In this document: positions 39,491 through 48,540 of the stretch, piece by piece | Layout: every line of letters starts with the position of its first letter | Numbering within the stretch: position 1 is the first letter of the stretch | DNA from: Tumebacillus permanentifrigoris | GTDB lineage: Bacteria; Bacillota; Bacilli; Tumebacillales; Tumebacillaceae | Assembly: GCF_003148565.1 (NCBI RefSeq) | Contig: NZ_QGGL01000002.1 | Coordinates: 248,001-312,000 of the forward strand | DNA: 64,000 nt | Direction: 5' to 3' | Notes under the pieces: generated by a model | The model's database searches: none | The model's input: the letters and a program-made list of their open reading frames with translations, nothing else | Told to the model about the DNA's origin: nothing | Made by a program: the position numbers and the translations under genes

Positions 39491-39515
39491 GTGCTCCGGC
39501 GACGGAGCTTTTTTT
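39491..39515 (+). terminator. terminator of mntR
   Basis: A six-base stem (GCTCCG / CGGAGC), loop GCGA, followed by seven T. It lies four bases after the mntR stop and before the ddl ribosome site, so ddl is likely to be read partly from this transcript. Confidence 0.75.
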
Positions 39516-39537
39516 CAGCCAAGAGAGGAGTGAGCGG

Positions 39538-40632
39538 ATGACTCAGAAAATCAGAGTTGGCGTCGTCTTTGGCGGCAAGTCCGGCGAACACGAAGTCTCC
39601 ATCAAATCCGCCCAGTCGGTCATCGAGAATTTGAATTGTGATCTATATGAAATCCTCCCGATCGGAATTGACAAGTCCGGCACGTGGCATGTCGGCATCG
39701 GTGCCTACAAGGCCCTCGGCGCACCCGTCCCGACGAAATTGTTGGGTGCTGCCGGGCAAGCGTCCGATGTGGAAAACCTGCTGCCGATCGCACAAGGAGC
39801 GGTCCTGCCGTCACAAGCCGCAGCGCAGATCGACGTCATCCTGCCGATCCTGCACGGGCCCTACGGTGAGGATGGCACGGTGCAAGGTTTGTTTGAATTG
39901 ATGAACATCCCGTATGTAGGCGCGGGCGTGCTCGCGTCGGCTGTCGGTATGGATAAAGCGATGATGAAAACTGTATTTGCCCAAGCTGGCCTCGCACAAT
40001 GTCGTTACGAAGTGGTGTTGCGCTCACGCTTTGAGCGCGAACCGGAAGTGGTTGCAGACGCTTTGGCTGCTCAACTCGGCTTTCCCTGCTTCGTCAAACC
40101 GGCGAACCTCGGCTCGAGCGTCGGCATCTCCAAAGCGAAGGATCGCGACAGCTTGATCGCCGCGTTGCAGATCGCCGCCAAGTATGACCGCAAGATCATC
40201 GTCGAAGAAGCGGTCGATGGCCGGGAGATCGAAGTCGCGGTGCTCGGCAACGAGGACCCGCAAGCCTCGATGCCCGGCGAGATCATCTCCTCGAACGAAG
40301 AGTTCTACGACTACGACGCCAAGTACCTGAGCGGCGAGTCCGCGATGGTGATCCCGGCCGAATTGACGGCGGAACAAATCGAGGAAGTCCGCGCACTGGC
40401 AGTTCGATCGTTCCAAGCGATTGACGGATCGGGCCTCTCGCGTGCCGACTTCTTCCTCTGCCGCAAGACCGGCAAGTTTTTGATCAACGAAATCAACACC
40501 TTCCCCGGCTTCACCCAGTACAGCATGTACCCGAAGATGTGGGAAGCCAGCGGCTTGCCGTATGACCAATTGATCGAGTCGCTGATCCATTTGGCGATTG
40601 AGCGTCACGAAGACAAGAACTCCACCCGTTAA
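39538..40632 (+). CDS. ddl: D-alanine--D-alanine ligase
   Basis: A 364-residue ATP-grasp ligase that joins two D-Ala for peptidoglycan precursors in the cytoplasm. Signatures are VVFGGKSGEHEVSIKSAQS at the N-terminus, HGPYGEDGTVQGLFELMNIP, FVKPANLGSSVGISKAK and EINTFPGFTQYSMYPKMWE. All are normal for Ddl; the equivalent of the Tyr in the omega loop lies in EEFYDYDAKYLSG, so a dipeptide (not lactate) product is expected. The ATG follows GAGAGGAGTG. It is next to mntR and ends at a 20-base hairpin. Confidence 0.96.
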   Translation: MTQKIRVGVVFGGKSGEHEVSIKSAQSVIENLNCDLYEILPIGIDKSGTWHVGIGAYKALGAPVPTKLLGAAGQASDVENLLPIAQGAVLPSQAAAQIDVILPILHGPYGEDGTVQGLFELMNIPYVGAGVLASAVGMDKAMMKTVFAQAGLAQCRYEVVLRSRFEREPEVVADALAAQLGFPCFVKPANLGSSVGISKAKDRDSLIAALQIAAKYDRKIIVEEAVDGREIEVAVLGNEDPQASMPGEIISSNEEFYDYDAKYLSGESAMVIPAELTAEQIEEVRALAVRSFQAIDGSGLSRADFFLCRKTGKFLINEINTFPGFTQYSMYPKMWEASGLPYDQLIESLIHLAIERHEDKNSTR

Positions 40633-40672
40633 AAAAAGCTGCATTCCTCCGCGGAGGAATGCAGCTTTTTTT
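40631..40672. terminator. perfect 20-bp bidirectional terminator
   Basis: Two 20-base arms (AAAAAAAGCTGCATTCCTCC and its exact complement) with a GC loop, between the convergent ddl and membrane-protein genes. Both stop codons touch the hairpin. Confidence 0.95.
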
Positions 40673-41144
40673 ACTTCGCGGCGCTGGCTGTACGCACCAT
40701 GTGACGATAGGTGAGCTGCGCGATTCGCAATGTCGTCAACAGGAACGGGTAGGAGATCGCCGACTTCAAAAGGCTCCAGCCCTTGTACCGCATCAGATCC
40801 AACTTCAGCCAGAGCAGTTCGAAGCACAACAACAGCGCCACGACGAGCATGAGGTACCCGATGACGCGCCACCAACCCTTGCGTTCTGGCCAGTAGTTGA
40901 GCAACAGGATGCCGATGGCGGGATTGACAATCGAGATCTGGGCGAGGTCTAAAACTTCCACCCTGTGAGTCCCGTAGTCATACAGATCGAGGATGTTCCC
41001 GACCACCAAATCGAACATAAAGGCGAAGGAGGAGGTGAACGATAAAATAAAGAAATTCTCATGTCCGGGTACGCGTTTGGGAGCAAACACGATCACCAAA
41101 ATCGAGATGGCCACCGCAACCCAACTCACCCAACGATAGTCCAA
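40671..41144 (-). CDS. integral membrane protein (CBO0543-like), about 157 aa
   Basis: A small membrane protein with five hydrophobic segments (WVSWVAVAISILVIVFAP, FFILSFTSSFAFMFDLVVG, IVNPAIGILLLNYWPERKGW, VIGYLMLVVALLLCFELLWL, AISYPFLLTTLRIAQL). The signature DLVVGNILDLYDYGTHRVEV with NPAIGILLLNYWP resembles the CBO0543 family of Bacillales proteins, recalled rather than searched. Its function is unknown. The start is uncertain: TTG at 41144 with GGAG close by, GTG at 41153, or TTG at 41174. It is monocistronic. Confidence 0.7.
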   Translation of the reverse strand: MDYRWVSWVAVAISILVIVFAPKRVPGHENFFILSFTSSFAFMFDLVVGNILDLYDYGTHRVEVLDLAQISIVNPAIGILLLNYWPERKGWWRVIGYLMLVVALLLCFELLWLKLDLMRYKGWSLLKSAISYPFLLTTLRIAQLTYRHMVRTASAAK

Positions 41145-41230
41145 TTTCTCCACCGCCCCCTCTCTTCTGTTCAAATCTTGTGTTTACAAGTATGCCCGTA
41201 TCGTGAATGTCGTAATCTGTCGAAAACGCA

Positions 41231-41262
41231 AAAACACCCTGTACAAAAGTACAGGATGTTGA
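41231..41262 (-). terminator. terminator of the 41296-42273 gene
   Basis: On the minus strand a stem AACAUCCUGUAC / GUACAGGGUGUU with one G-U pair and a UUUU loop, followed by five U. It lies between the two unassigned genes. Confidence 0.82.
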
Positions 41263-41295
41263 TGAGTACACGAAAATAGTCCAAACGACGTATGC

Positions 41296-42273
41296 TTATA
41301 GACCCAAGAAATGTTGCACGCGCTTGCCGTCCACGGTGTAAAGCGTCCCGTTGAGTCCGAGAACGTGGTGGCCGAGGGTGCCCTGTAATTCAATCGCTAA
41401 GTACGGATGTGGCAGGTTGGTGGTGCCGCGGTAGAACGCTTTTGCCAAGGTCGGGGTCTGTACGGAATCGTACTTGCCCTCGCGCAGGAGACGCTCGACG
41501 AGGCCGATGAGGTTGGCATAGCTAGAGGTTGCTGCCGCCTCCGTTGCCTCGACACTTGCGGTGCTGTCTGTGCTGATGGTATTGGTTATGTTCTCCTGGA
41601 GCGTGGTCAGGTCGGTCTCTGCGAGCAGAGCGGCCGGGTAGTAGCTGAGCTTGCCGTCCTCGATGACGAGGCGCAGGTGCGGCTCAGATGCCAGCTTGTC
41701 CTTCGCTGCAAGCAATGCGTCTGCGAGTGATCCGCTTGCCTTGGGTGCAGGTGAAGCCGGAGGGGTAGCCTCTACTTGCGGAGCGGCTTTGGGTTTCGGA
41801 GCCACTTCTACCTTCGGAGCTACAGCTTCTGCGGTTGCTGCGACAGCTGCCACGGTGTTCCGTGCGTGGAGGAGTTCGACGAGTTGGCCGTAGTGGTCTG
41901 CGCTGATTTCAAAAAGTCCACCCTTGGCTTGCGGAGTGAATTTCTGACCCGTCAGCTCTTGCAGTTCCTCACGGGTGATCCCGTTCTTTTTGTCTTCCAA
42001 AATCAAGTCATATGCAAACGGTACATGGTACAGAAATTCACCGTTCGGATATTCAATCGCCTTCTCGACGACCGACGCGTTCGTGACGCGGCCAATCGCG
42101 AAGACAGTACCGCTACCGCCGTTCGATTTGGTTTCCAAGACAAGAACAGGACGAGTCGTCTGGCTCAGGTCGTTCGCTTTGTTCGCTTCCTTGAACGGGA
42201 TGTGATCAAAGAGAACGTCCCCTTTTTGCCGCCAGACTTGTTTAATGTAATGCGTTGTGTTCGATTCACTCAT
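41296..42273 (-). CDS. two-domain protein with an EVE/PUA-like N-terminus
   Basis: A 325-residue protein. The first 140 residues (RQKGDVLFDHIPFKEANKAN, GSGTVFAIGRVTNASVVEKA, GITREELQELTGQKFTP) resemble the EVE/PUA-like fold that binds modified bases, though I cannot confirm this without a profile search. A Pro/Ala-rich linker (PKVEVAPKPKAAPQVEATPP) leads to a second domain of about 140 residues (HLRLVIEDGKLSYYPAALLA, LPHPYLAIELQGTLGHHVLG, then LYTVDGKRVQHFL). The ATG follows AGGAGGAACACA. It is single between terminators, downstream of leuS. Confidence 0.7.
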   Translation of the reverse strand: MSESNTTHYIKQVWRQKGDVLFDHIPFKEANKANDLSQTTRPVLVLETKSNGGSGTVFAIGRVTNASVVEKAIEYPNGEFLYHVPFAYDLILEDKKNGITREELQELTGQKFTPQAKGGLFEISADHYGQLVELLHARNTVAAVAATAEAVAPKVEVAPKPKAAPQVEATPPASPAPKASGSLADALLAAKDKLASEPHLRLVIEDGKLSYYPAALLAETDLTTLQENITNTISTDSTASVEATEAAATSSYANLIGLVERLLREGKYDSVQTPTLAKAFYRGTTNLPHPYLAIELQGTLGHHVLGLNGTLYTVDGKRVQHFLGL

Positions 42274-42329
42274 CTCTGTGTGTTCCTCCTACTTTGAAAT
42301 CCCGTACCTTTACGTTTTCGACATGCGAC

Positions 42330-42367
42330 GAAAAAATCCTGCAGAGATGATCTCTCTGCAGGATTTT
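42330..42367 (-). terminator. terminator of leuS
   Basis: A 15-base perfect stem (AAAATCCTGCAGAGA / TCTCTGCAGGATTTT), loop TGAT, six bases after the leuS stop on the minus strand. Confidence 0.92.
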
Positions 42368-42372
42368 CCAAT

Positions 42373-44838
42373 TTATCCAACCACGAGGTTGACGAGCTTG
42401 CCCGGCACGACGATCACTTTCTTGATCGACTTGCCTTCCAGCAACGCTTGGACCTTGTCAGAAGCGACGGCTTGCGTTTCGATCTCTTCCTTGGTTGCAT
42501 CCTTCGGGAAGACCAGACGCTCGCGCACTTTGCCGTTGATCTGGACGACGTACTCGATCTCGTCGAGCACCAGTGCCGACTCGTCGTAGGACGGCCATTC
42601 CAGCGCATAGAGCTTCGAGGTTTCGCCCATCATCTCCCACAGTTCAGAGGTGACATGCGGTGCAGCCGGGTGCAGCAGGATCACTGCGGTGCGAATCGCT
42701 TCGGCCTTCGTCCCAGCGTCTGCTGCATCCGGGTACGTGTAGATCGCGTTGACCAATTCCATGATCGCGGAGATCGCCGTGTTGAAATTGTAACGGGTGC
42801 CGATGTCTTCGGTGACTTTTTTGATCGTCGCATGTGTCGCCATCCGCAGTTTCTTCGCGGCTTCACCCGATGCGTCGGCAGTCAGGTTCTTTTTGCGCAG
42901 GATCGGGATGTGGTTGTCGACCATGCGCCAGACGCGATTCAGGAAGCGGTTTGCGCCTTCGACGCCTTGGTCGCTCCACTCGAGGTCGCGGTCCGGCGGT
43001 GCAGCGAACAGGATGAACACGCGGGCGGTGTCAGCGCCGTACTTGGAGACGATGTCTTCTGGCGAGACGACATTGCCTTTGGACTTCGACATTTTCGCCC
43101 CGTTCAGGACGACCATGCCTTGGGTCAGCAGGCTCTCGAACGGTTCCACGAAGTTGACCAGCCCAGCGTCATGCAGAACTTTGGTGAAGAAGCGGCTGTA
43201 GAGCAAGTGCAGGATGGCGTGCTCGATCCCGCCGACGTATTTATCGACTGGCATCCAGTTGTTCGCCGCCTCGGTGTCGAACGGCAGCGTGCCATCGCCC
43301 TCGCCCGTGTAGCGCAGGTAGTACCACGAGGAATCGATGAACGTGTCCATCGTGTCGGTCTCACGGCGTGCCGCACCCCCACAGGACGGGCAGGTGGTCT
43401 GTACGAACTCGTCGTTGGTTTCCAGCGGCGACTTGCCTTTGACGCCAAAGTCGACGTGCTCGGGCAGCAGGACCGGCAGTTGTTCCTTCGGAACGGGCAC
43501 GGTGCCGCAGGACGGGCAGTTGATCATCGGGATCGGAGCGCCCCAGTAGCGTTGGCGGGAGATCAGCCAGTCGCGCAGGCGGAACGAGGTAGTGGTTTTG
43601 CCGATGCCTTTTTGCTCCAGCGCTTCGACGATTTGAGTCAGTGCTTCGGCGTTGGAGAGACCGTTGAACTCCGCAGAGTTGATCAGTTTGCCCTCGCCGG
43701 TGACAGCAGAGGTCTGATTGGATTCCAGGCCCTCCTCCGGCTCGATGACCGGGATGATCGGCAGTTCGTACTTAGTCGCAAACTCGAAGTCGCGCTGGTC
43801 GTGCGCCGGGACGCCCATCACACAGCCGGTGCCATAGTCGGGCAGCACGTAGTTGGCGATCCAGATCGGCAGTTTTTCGCCCGTCAGCGGGTGTACCGCG
43901 TAGGCGCCGGTGAAGATCCCGACCTTCTCCGCATCGGTCGAGGTGCGCTCGATCTCGGAGGCTTTGCGGACTTTATCGATGAAGGCTTGTACGTCTGCTT
44001 GGTGTTCGTAGCCGGCGATCAGTTGTTGAACCAGCGCGTTCTCCGGTGCCAGCACGATGTAGGAAACGCCGTACACGGTGTCCGGGCGCGTGGTGAACAC
44101 GGTCAACTGCTCGGCTTGGCCCGCGATGGAGAAGGTGATCTCCGCCCCTGTGCTCTTGCCAATCCAGTTGCGCTGCATGGTGATGACGTTCTCTGGCCAG
44201 CCGCCTTGCAGTTGGTCGAGGTCGGTCAGCAGGCGGTCTGCGTACTCGGTGATTTTGAAGAACCATTGTTCGAGATCCTTTTTGACCACTTCGCTGTCAC
44301 AGCGCCAGCAAGCACCGTCGATGACTTGCTCGTTGGCAAGCACGGTTGAGCACTCTGGGCACCAGTTGACCGCCGCTTTTTTCTTGTACGCCAGTCCGCG
44401 CTCATAGAACAGTTGGAAGATCCACTGGGTCCACTTGTAGTAATCGGGCGAGCAGGTCGCGAGTTCGCGAGACCAGTCGTAGGAGAGTCCCAATTGCTTC
44501 TGTTGGTTGCGCATGAAGGCGATGTTGTCGAACGTGGAGACGTTCGGGTGTACACCGTGTTGGATCGCAAAATTCTCCGCTGGCATCCCGAAAGCATCCC
44601 AGCCCATCAGATGCAGGACGTTGTAGCCGCTCATCTTCTTGAAGCGAGCGACGACATCACCGATCGAGTAGACGCGGACATGGCCCATGTGCAGACGACC
44701 CGACGGGTACGGGAATTGCTCCATGCAATAGTAGTAGGGCTTCGAAGAATCGGTGGTCGTGTCGTGTGCGTTCGACGCTTCCCAGTTCTGCTGCCACTTG
44801 GTTTCGACTTCAGACGGTACATAACGACGTTCAGTCAT
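42373..44838 (-). CDS. leuS: leucyl-tRNA synthetase
   Basis: An 821-residue class Ia aminoacyl-tRNA synthetase. The class signature is [20 protein letters not shown], the zinc/editing insertion includes [20 protein letters not shown], and the KMSKS loop is [20 protein letters not shown]. The editing (CP1) domain has [20 protein letters not shown] with the conserved Thr-rich motif that removes misacylated isoleucine or valine. The length is normal. The ATG follows CGAGGAGG. Expression is controlled by the leucine-specific T-box element upstream. Confidence 0.97.
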   Translation of the reverse strand: MTERRYVPSEVETKWQQNWEASNAHDTTTDSSKPYYYCMEQFPYPSGRLHMGHVRVYSIGDVVARFKKMSGYNVLHLMGWDAFGMPAENFAIQHGVHPNVSTFDNIAFMRNQQKQLGLSYDWSRELATCSPDYYKWTQWIFQLFYERGLAYKKKAAVNWCPECSTVLANEQVIDGACWRCDSEVVKKDLEQWFFKITEYADRLLTDLDQLQGGWPENVITMQRNWIGKSTGAEITFSIAGQAEQLTVFTTRPDTVYGVSYIVLAPENALVQQLIAGYEHQADVQAFIDKVRKASEIERTSTDAEKVGIFTGAYAVHPLTGEKLPIWIANYVLPDYGTGCVMGVPAHDQRDFEFATKYELPIIPVIEPEEGLESNQTSAVTGEGKLINSAEFNGLSNAEALTQIVEALEQKGIGKTTTSFRLRDWLISRQRYWGAPIPMINCPSCGTVPVPKEQLPVLLPEHVDFGVKGKSPLETNDEFVQTTCPSCGGAARRETDTMDTFIDSSWYYLRYTGEGDGTLPFDTEAANNWMPVDKYVGGIEHAILHLLYSRFFTKVLHDAGLVNFVEPFESLLTQGMVVLNGAKMSKSKGNVVSPEDIVSKYGADTARVFILFAAPPDRDLEWSDQGVEGANRFLNRVWRMVDNHIPILRKKNLTADASGEAAKKLRMATHATIKKVTEDIGTRYNFNTAISAIMELVNAIYTYPDAADAGTKAEAIRTAVILLHPAAPHVTSELWEMMGETSKLYALEWPSYDESALVLDEIEYVVQINGKVRERLVFPKDATKEEIETQAVASDKVQALLEGKSIKKVIVVPGKLVNLVVG

Positions 44839-44883
44839 GAGAGATTCCTCCTCGGTGTAAGGTAGTCGCTGAGAGGGACATAC

Positions 44884-45175
44884 GTAAAAAACCCCCCACC
44901 CCCAGCGTCGATTGCGCTAGGGACGAGAGGTTAGGTAATCTTCCCGTGGTACCACCCTAATTCGGTCACGAATAGTTGTGACCCTCATTGACGCCTGATA
45001 ACGTAGGCGATTCCGGTAGCAAGTAGTCGCGGTAGGCGCTTCCCAGCTACAGCTCTGAGGTGAGTTCGTTCGCATCCTCCTATCGGCTCGCACCTATGCA
45101 CCGACTCTCTGAAAGGGCTCTGCAAACTACTGGTCCTCGTCATGGCTTTTTTCGACAGTTCTTGTCGATTCGTTT
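44884..45175 (-). promoter_or_regulatory. T-box riboswitch (tRNA-Leu) of leuS
   Basis: The minus-strand leader of leuS carries the T-box sequence AGGGTGGTACCACGG and an upstream stem I with AGAG/GGTGCGAGCCGATAGGAGG-type loops. In the specifier region, CGAACTCACCTCAGAG presents CTC, a Leu codon. It is followed by a strong terminator stem (CCCTAGCG / CGCTGGGGG plus GGGTTTTTT). Uncharged tRNA-Leu should stabilise the antiterminator. The rest of 45176-45277 is the promoter region, with nothing else seen. Confidence 0.93.
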
Positions 45176-45277
45176 GATAGTAGTATACGCAAAAAAATTT
45201 TGTTTTGTCAACGCGGACGAACTATTTTCGTTGTGTTTTTTCAGAGGACAGAAGTGCGCATAGATCGTGCATCCTGC

Positions 45278-46684
45278 TTAGAGCACCTCAAATGTATCGC
45301 GCAGCAACTCCCAATACACAGATGACGTCAAGCCCTGCACTTGTGCGGACACACCAGCCAATCCAAGTTCCTGTACGAGCTGGAGTTTGGCGGCGATGCT
45401 GCGGGCATCCTCGTACCAGACTTGGCGCAGATGCCCGCCCTCGGCGCGGTAGGTGTACATCGGGGTGACGGCGAGGTCGTCCCAGTGGATCTGTTTCGGG
45501 ACTTCGGTCACGCTGTCAGGATCGAGCTCCGGGCCGAACAGCACGAGTGACGCGACCTTGTCGCTTTTGTAAGGCATCGGCCAGTCGAAACCGTAGAAAG
45601 GAACCCCCAGCAACAACTTGTGACGGGGGATCGTCTGGAGCGCAAACTCCAGCGAACGGCGGACGATGTGCAACGGTGCCAGCGCCATCGGCGGGCCGTC
45701 GATGCGACCCCCCGATTCCTCCGCATTCCAGATGATGCGATCGGCAGAGGCTTCCATCAGACCGAGGTCATATGCGCCAGAGCGAGGATGTTGGGGGTCG
45801 TCCGTGTTGTGCGGGGGCACGGAGAGATAGAGCTTGCCCCGTTTCTGGTGAACGCGCATCGCCAACTCACGCACGAAGCGGGAGAAGGCAAGCCGGGCAG
45901 ACGGTGGCAGGTGCGTAAATTCCAAGTGAATGCCCGCAAACTCATCCTGTGCAATCCACGGGCGCAACTGTTGAAAAAACTCCTGCCGGCTGGGGCCGTA
46001 GGAGATGACACGCAGTGCTGCCTCCTCATCCTCCGGGGCGATTAAAAGCAAAAGGCGAACTCTGCGCTCACATGACCCTGTTGACCCCGACGCTCCCGGC
46101 AGATTTGACACACCCGAACTTGTAGATGCACCTAGCTCACCCGACTGTCGGTCTGCTTCCTCTGCTCGGGCTTCCCTGTCGTAGCGTTCCGCTTGGCGGA
46201 GGTGGTCCCTCCTATTTTCAAACAGCGGTGGCATGTGCAGCGTTCCGTCTGCTGAGACAATCGCAGCCGCCAAGCTCATGCTCGACAGGCTGCTGCTGGC
46301 ATCGTCGATCGTCGCCAGTTCATCGTACTCGCCTTGCACTTCCAGCCGCATATTGATCTCGATGCCACGCTTGTGCATCACGGGCACCGGGACGGTCAGC
46401 ACGCGACCTTTTGGCAGCGCTTCCTTGTTCAGCGGCAGGTTGGCGGCGAGGAGAATTTTTTCTGGTATATGAAAATGGTTGGCGATCTTGCGGAGCGTGT
46501 CCGCCTCCTTGACGGTGTACGCCGCCAAGATCGTCGGCACTTGTGTCGGAACGAGCAACGATGTGCCCGGCACCAGTTCCTCCGATTCTAGCCCGTTGAC
46601 CTCGACGATGCGTCCGGCCTCGACCCCGACGGCGCGGGCGATGGCTTGGAGGTTCTCGCCTCTTTTGACGACGTGTACATACAT
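45278..46684 (-). CDS. LysM/GH18-like protein (SleL/YaaH type) with degenerate catalytic motif
   Basis: A 468-residue protein. Two N-terminal LysM repeats (VHVVKRGENLQAIARAVGVE, then AAYTVKEADTLRKIANHFHI) should bind peptidoglycan or spore cortex. A low-complexity insert of about 55 residues (ADRQSGELGASTSSGVSN) follows. The C-terminal GH18-like barrel is recognisable (LPPSARLAFSRFVRELAMRV, LLLGVPFYGFDWPMPYKSDK, VWYEDARSIAAKLQLVQEL). The GH18 motif DGxxxDxE, however, reads AGIHLEFTHL: the catalytic Glu is Thr and the first Asp is Ala. It is probably inactive or works differently. No signal peptide is seen, so spore delivery is likely. The upstream neighbour is yqeM. Confidence 0.85.
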   Translation of the reverse strand: MYVHVVKRGENLQAIARAVGVEAGRIVEVNGLESEELVPGTSLLVPTQVPTILAAYTVKEADTLRKIANHFHIPEKILLAANLPLNKEALPKGRVLTVPVPVMHKRGIEINMRLEVQGEYDELATIDDASSSLSSMSLAAAIVSADGTLHMPPLFENRRDHLRQAERYDREARAEEADRQSGELGASTSSGVSNLPGASGSTGSCERRVRLLLLIAPEDEEAALRVISYGPSRQEFFQQLRPWIAQDEFAGIHLEFTHLPPSARLAFSRFVRELAMRVHQKRGKLYLSVPPHNTDDPQHPRSGAYDLGLMEASADRIIWNAEESGGRIDGPPMALAPLHIVRRSLEFALQTIPRHKLLLGVPFYGFDWPMPYKSDKVASLVLFGPELDPDSVTEVPKQIHWDDLAVTPMYTYRAEGGHLRQVWYEDARSIAAKLQLVQELGLAGVSAQVQGLTSSVYWELLRDTFEVL

Positions 46685-46739
46685 GTGCGACCTTCCACCC
46701 TCCTGCGGTTGGAGTACCCACAGGATATGTGAGATCTGC

Positions 46740-47486
46740 CTATCTCGCTACAAAAAACAGCCGTTCCGAGCTTTCGGTCGGCACGTCCCAAGCAAAGTCT
46801 GCATATACTTCTACCGTTGTGAATCCACTGTCCAGCAACATCCCGCGCAGAACTTCCACCGGATACGCCCGCTGTACGTGGCACTCCTGAAACCGGCGGT
46901 ACAACTCGTCCTCTTCATCCTCCACCGCAAAAAACGTGATGTCATACTCCACCTGTGACTTTTCGGCATCAAACCGACTCTGCCACAAGTAGGTCACATC
47001 ATCCCCAACTTCATAAAATACGTTGTTGCCGAGCTTCTCGCGCAACTTGTATTCGCTATGTACGTCAAACAAAAAACACCCGTTCGGCTTCAAATTCTGC
47101 CGCACGCGTGCAAATGTCGCTCGCAACCCGTCTTCCTCTAAAAGGTAACTCAACGAATCGCAAAAGGAAATCGCGAGGTCGCACGGTTCCGGCAACACCA
47201 GCTCGCGCAAGTCTTGGCAGAGGAAGCGCATCTTCGGCGATGGGCGCTCCAATTTGCTCTGCGCGATCATCAGCATGTCCTCCGATAGATCGACGCCGGT
47301 CACAGTGTAGCCTTGTTGGAACAACTGGACAGAGAGCTTGCCTGTGCCACAGCCCAAATCGGCAATATGGCGCGGTCTCAACTCATACCGCGCCATCGCC
47401 TGTTCCAAAAAGGTCATCCACCGTTCATAAGGAGCATCCTGCATGAGCAGATCGTAATACTCGGCGAACTCTCCATAAGCACTCAC
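46740..47486 (-). CDS. yqeM: class I SAM-dependent methyltransferase (YqeM-like)
   Basis: A 248-residue methyltransferase. Motif I is HIADLGCGTGKLSVQLFQQG, followed by VDLSEDMLMIAQ and LVLPEPCDLAISFCDSLSYL. The N-terminus MSAYGEFAEYYDLLMQDAPY matches Bacillus YqeM, and the gene keeps the same place, just downstream of rsfS (yqeL). Its substrate is not known. The GTG at 47486 has AGAGAGAGG upstream; a TTG eight codons earlier lacks a ribosome site. It is the last gene of the conserved ribosome-assembly block here. Confidence 0.9.
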   Translation of the reverse strand: MSAYGEFAEYYDLLMQDAPYERWMTFLEQAMARYELRPRHIADLGCGTGKLSVQLFQQGYTVTGVDLSEDMLMIAQSKLERPSPKMRFLCQDLRELVLPEPCDLAISFCDSLSYLLEEDGLRATFARVRQNLKPNGCFLFDVHSEYKLREKLGNNVFYEVGDDVTYLWQSRFDAEKSQVEYDITFFAVEDEEDELYRRFQECHVQRAYPVEVLRGMLLDSGFTTVEVYADFAWDVPTESSERLFFVAR

Positions 47487-47540
47487 AGTGTAAGACCTCT
47501 CTCTATTCAATTATGAACTGCTAAATTTGCCAAAAACTCG

Positions 47541-47888
47541 TCACACCACGCTCAATTGCGGCGCGTCGCCCCAGACGCGCTCCAGGTTATAGAATTCACG
47601 CTCTTCCGCACGGAAGACATGAATCACGACGTCACCAAAATCCACCAGAACCCAGCGGGCTTCGTCGTACCCCTCCATCGACTTTTTGTAGACGCCGCGT
47701 TTTTCCATCTTCTCCACGACGCCATTCGCGATGGCTTGAACCTGAGTGTTGGAATTCCCGCTGCAGATGATGAAATAATCGGCGAGCGCGGACAGGTTCG
47801 CTATGTCCAAAAGCACCACATCGTTCGCCTTCTTATCTGCGGCAGCGTCAGCCGCAAATCGCGCCAATTCCAAGACTCGTTCTCTCAT
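47541..47888 (-). CDS. rsfS: ribosome silencing factor RsfS
   Basis: A 115-residue RsfS/Iojap (YqeL) protein that binds ribosomal protein uL14 and blocks subunit joining when nutrients are scarce. Signatures are AADKKANDVVLLDIANLSAL, ADYFIICSGNSNTQVQAIAN and WVLVDFGDVVIHVFRAEERE. Length and context (between yqeK and yqeM) match Bacillus. The ATG at 47888, seven bases after GGAGG, is preferred over one two codons upstream that sits on the ribosome site. Confidence 0.96.
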   Translation of the reverse strand: MRERVLELARFAADAAADKKANDVVLLDIANLSALADYFIICSGNSNTQVQAIANGVVEKMEKRGVYKKSMEGYDEARWVLVDFGDVVIHVFRAEEREFYNLERVWGDAPQLSVV

Positions 47889-47949
47889 TGACATGCCTCC
47901 TAGATACGGGGTGGGGTGTACCTGCTACCATCGTATTCGACAATGGGTA

Positions 47950-48540
47950 TTAAAGTTTCCGCTTGTCCTTGATTTTTTGCCACAAATCATTGCGCGCCAT
48001 CAAGGTCAAGGGAAAAACGGGCTTGTGTTTATCGAGCAACAACCGGATCGTCCCGTCAAATGCCGTGGCGAGCGCCACGTCGAGATCCTCCTCAGCGAGT
48101 TTGCGCAACTCATCGACCGTCGGGAACGTGCGACCTGCTTCGATGTAGTCTGCCAAGCAGACCACTTTGTCCAACAAGGTCATCCCTACGCGCCCGGTGG
48201 TGTGGTAGCGCACCGCATCGGCAATCTCTGCGTCGTCGATGCCAAACTCCTCCGGCAGCAACGTGGCGACGATCGGGCCGTGCAACGCCTCCGCCACTTC
48301 GAGAAACGACGGATCGACGCCGCGCGCACGGGCGACTTCGTACCACTTGTCAACCGGCCATTCACGGGCATAGTCATGCGTCCATGCAGCGAGTCGTGCC
48401 TTCAACGGGTCAGCGCCATACCGTTTCGCCAGTTGGTCGGCCGCTTCCACAACGCCTGAAACGTGGCGGAAACGCGGCTTGCTCAAAACGGAGCGCACCA
48501 TTTCTTTAACAGTCGTTTCATTGATCATCGCGTCGTTCAT
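47950..48540 (-). CDS. yqeK: HD-domain phosphohydrolase YqeK (diadenosine tetraphosphatase)
   Basis: A 196-residue HD-superfamily protein. The metal motif is visible as RFRHVSGVVEAADQLAKRYG, followed by AAWTHDYAREWPVDKW with the HD pair, and LHGPIVATLL and AVRYHTTGRVGMTLLDKVVC with further His ligands. Members cleave Ap4A symmetrically to ADP. The ATG at 48540 follows GAGGAGAAC and overlaps the nadD 3' end by 23 bases, so translation is coupled. It stands in the conserved nadD-yqeK-rsfS order. Confidence 0.94.
   Translation of the reverse strand: MNDAMINETTVKEMVRSVLSKPRFRHVSGVVEAADQLAKRYGADPLKARLAAWTHDYAREWPVDKWYEVARARGVDPSFLEVAEALHGPIVATLLPEEFGIDDAEIADAVRYHTTGRVGMTLLDKVVCLADYIEAGRTFPTVDELRKLAEEDLDVALATAFDGTIRLLLDKHKPVFPLTLMARNDLWQKIKDKRKL

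Noticed and set aside
42448-44349. Plus-strand ORF of 633 codons antisense to leuS
   Set aside because: It lies wholly inside leuS on the opposite strand, has Arg/Val-rich mirror composition and no ribosome site. Long antisense frames are expected in GC-rich coding DNA.
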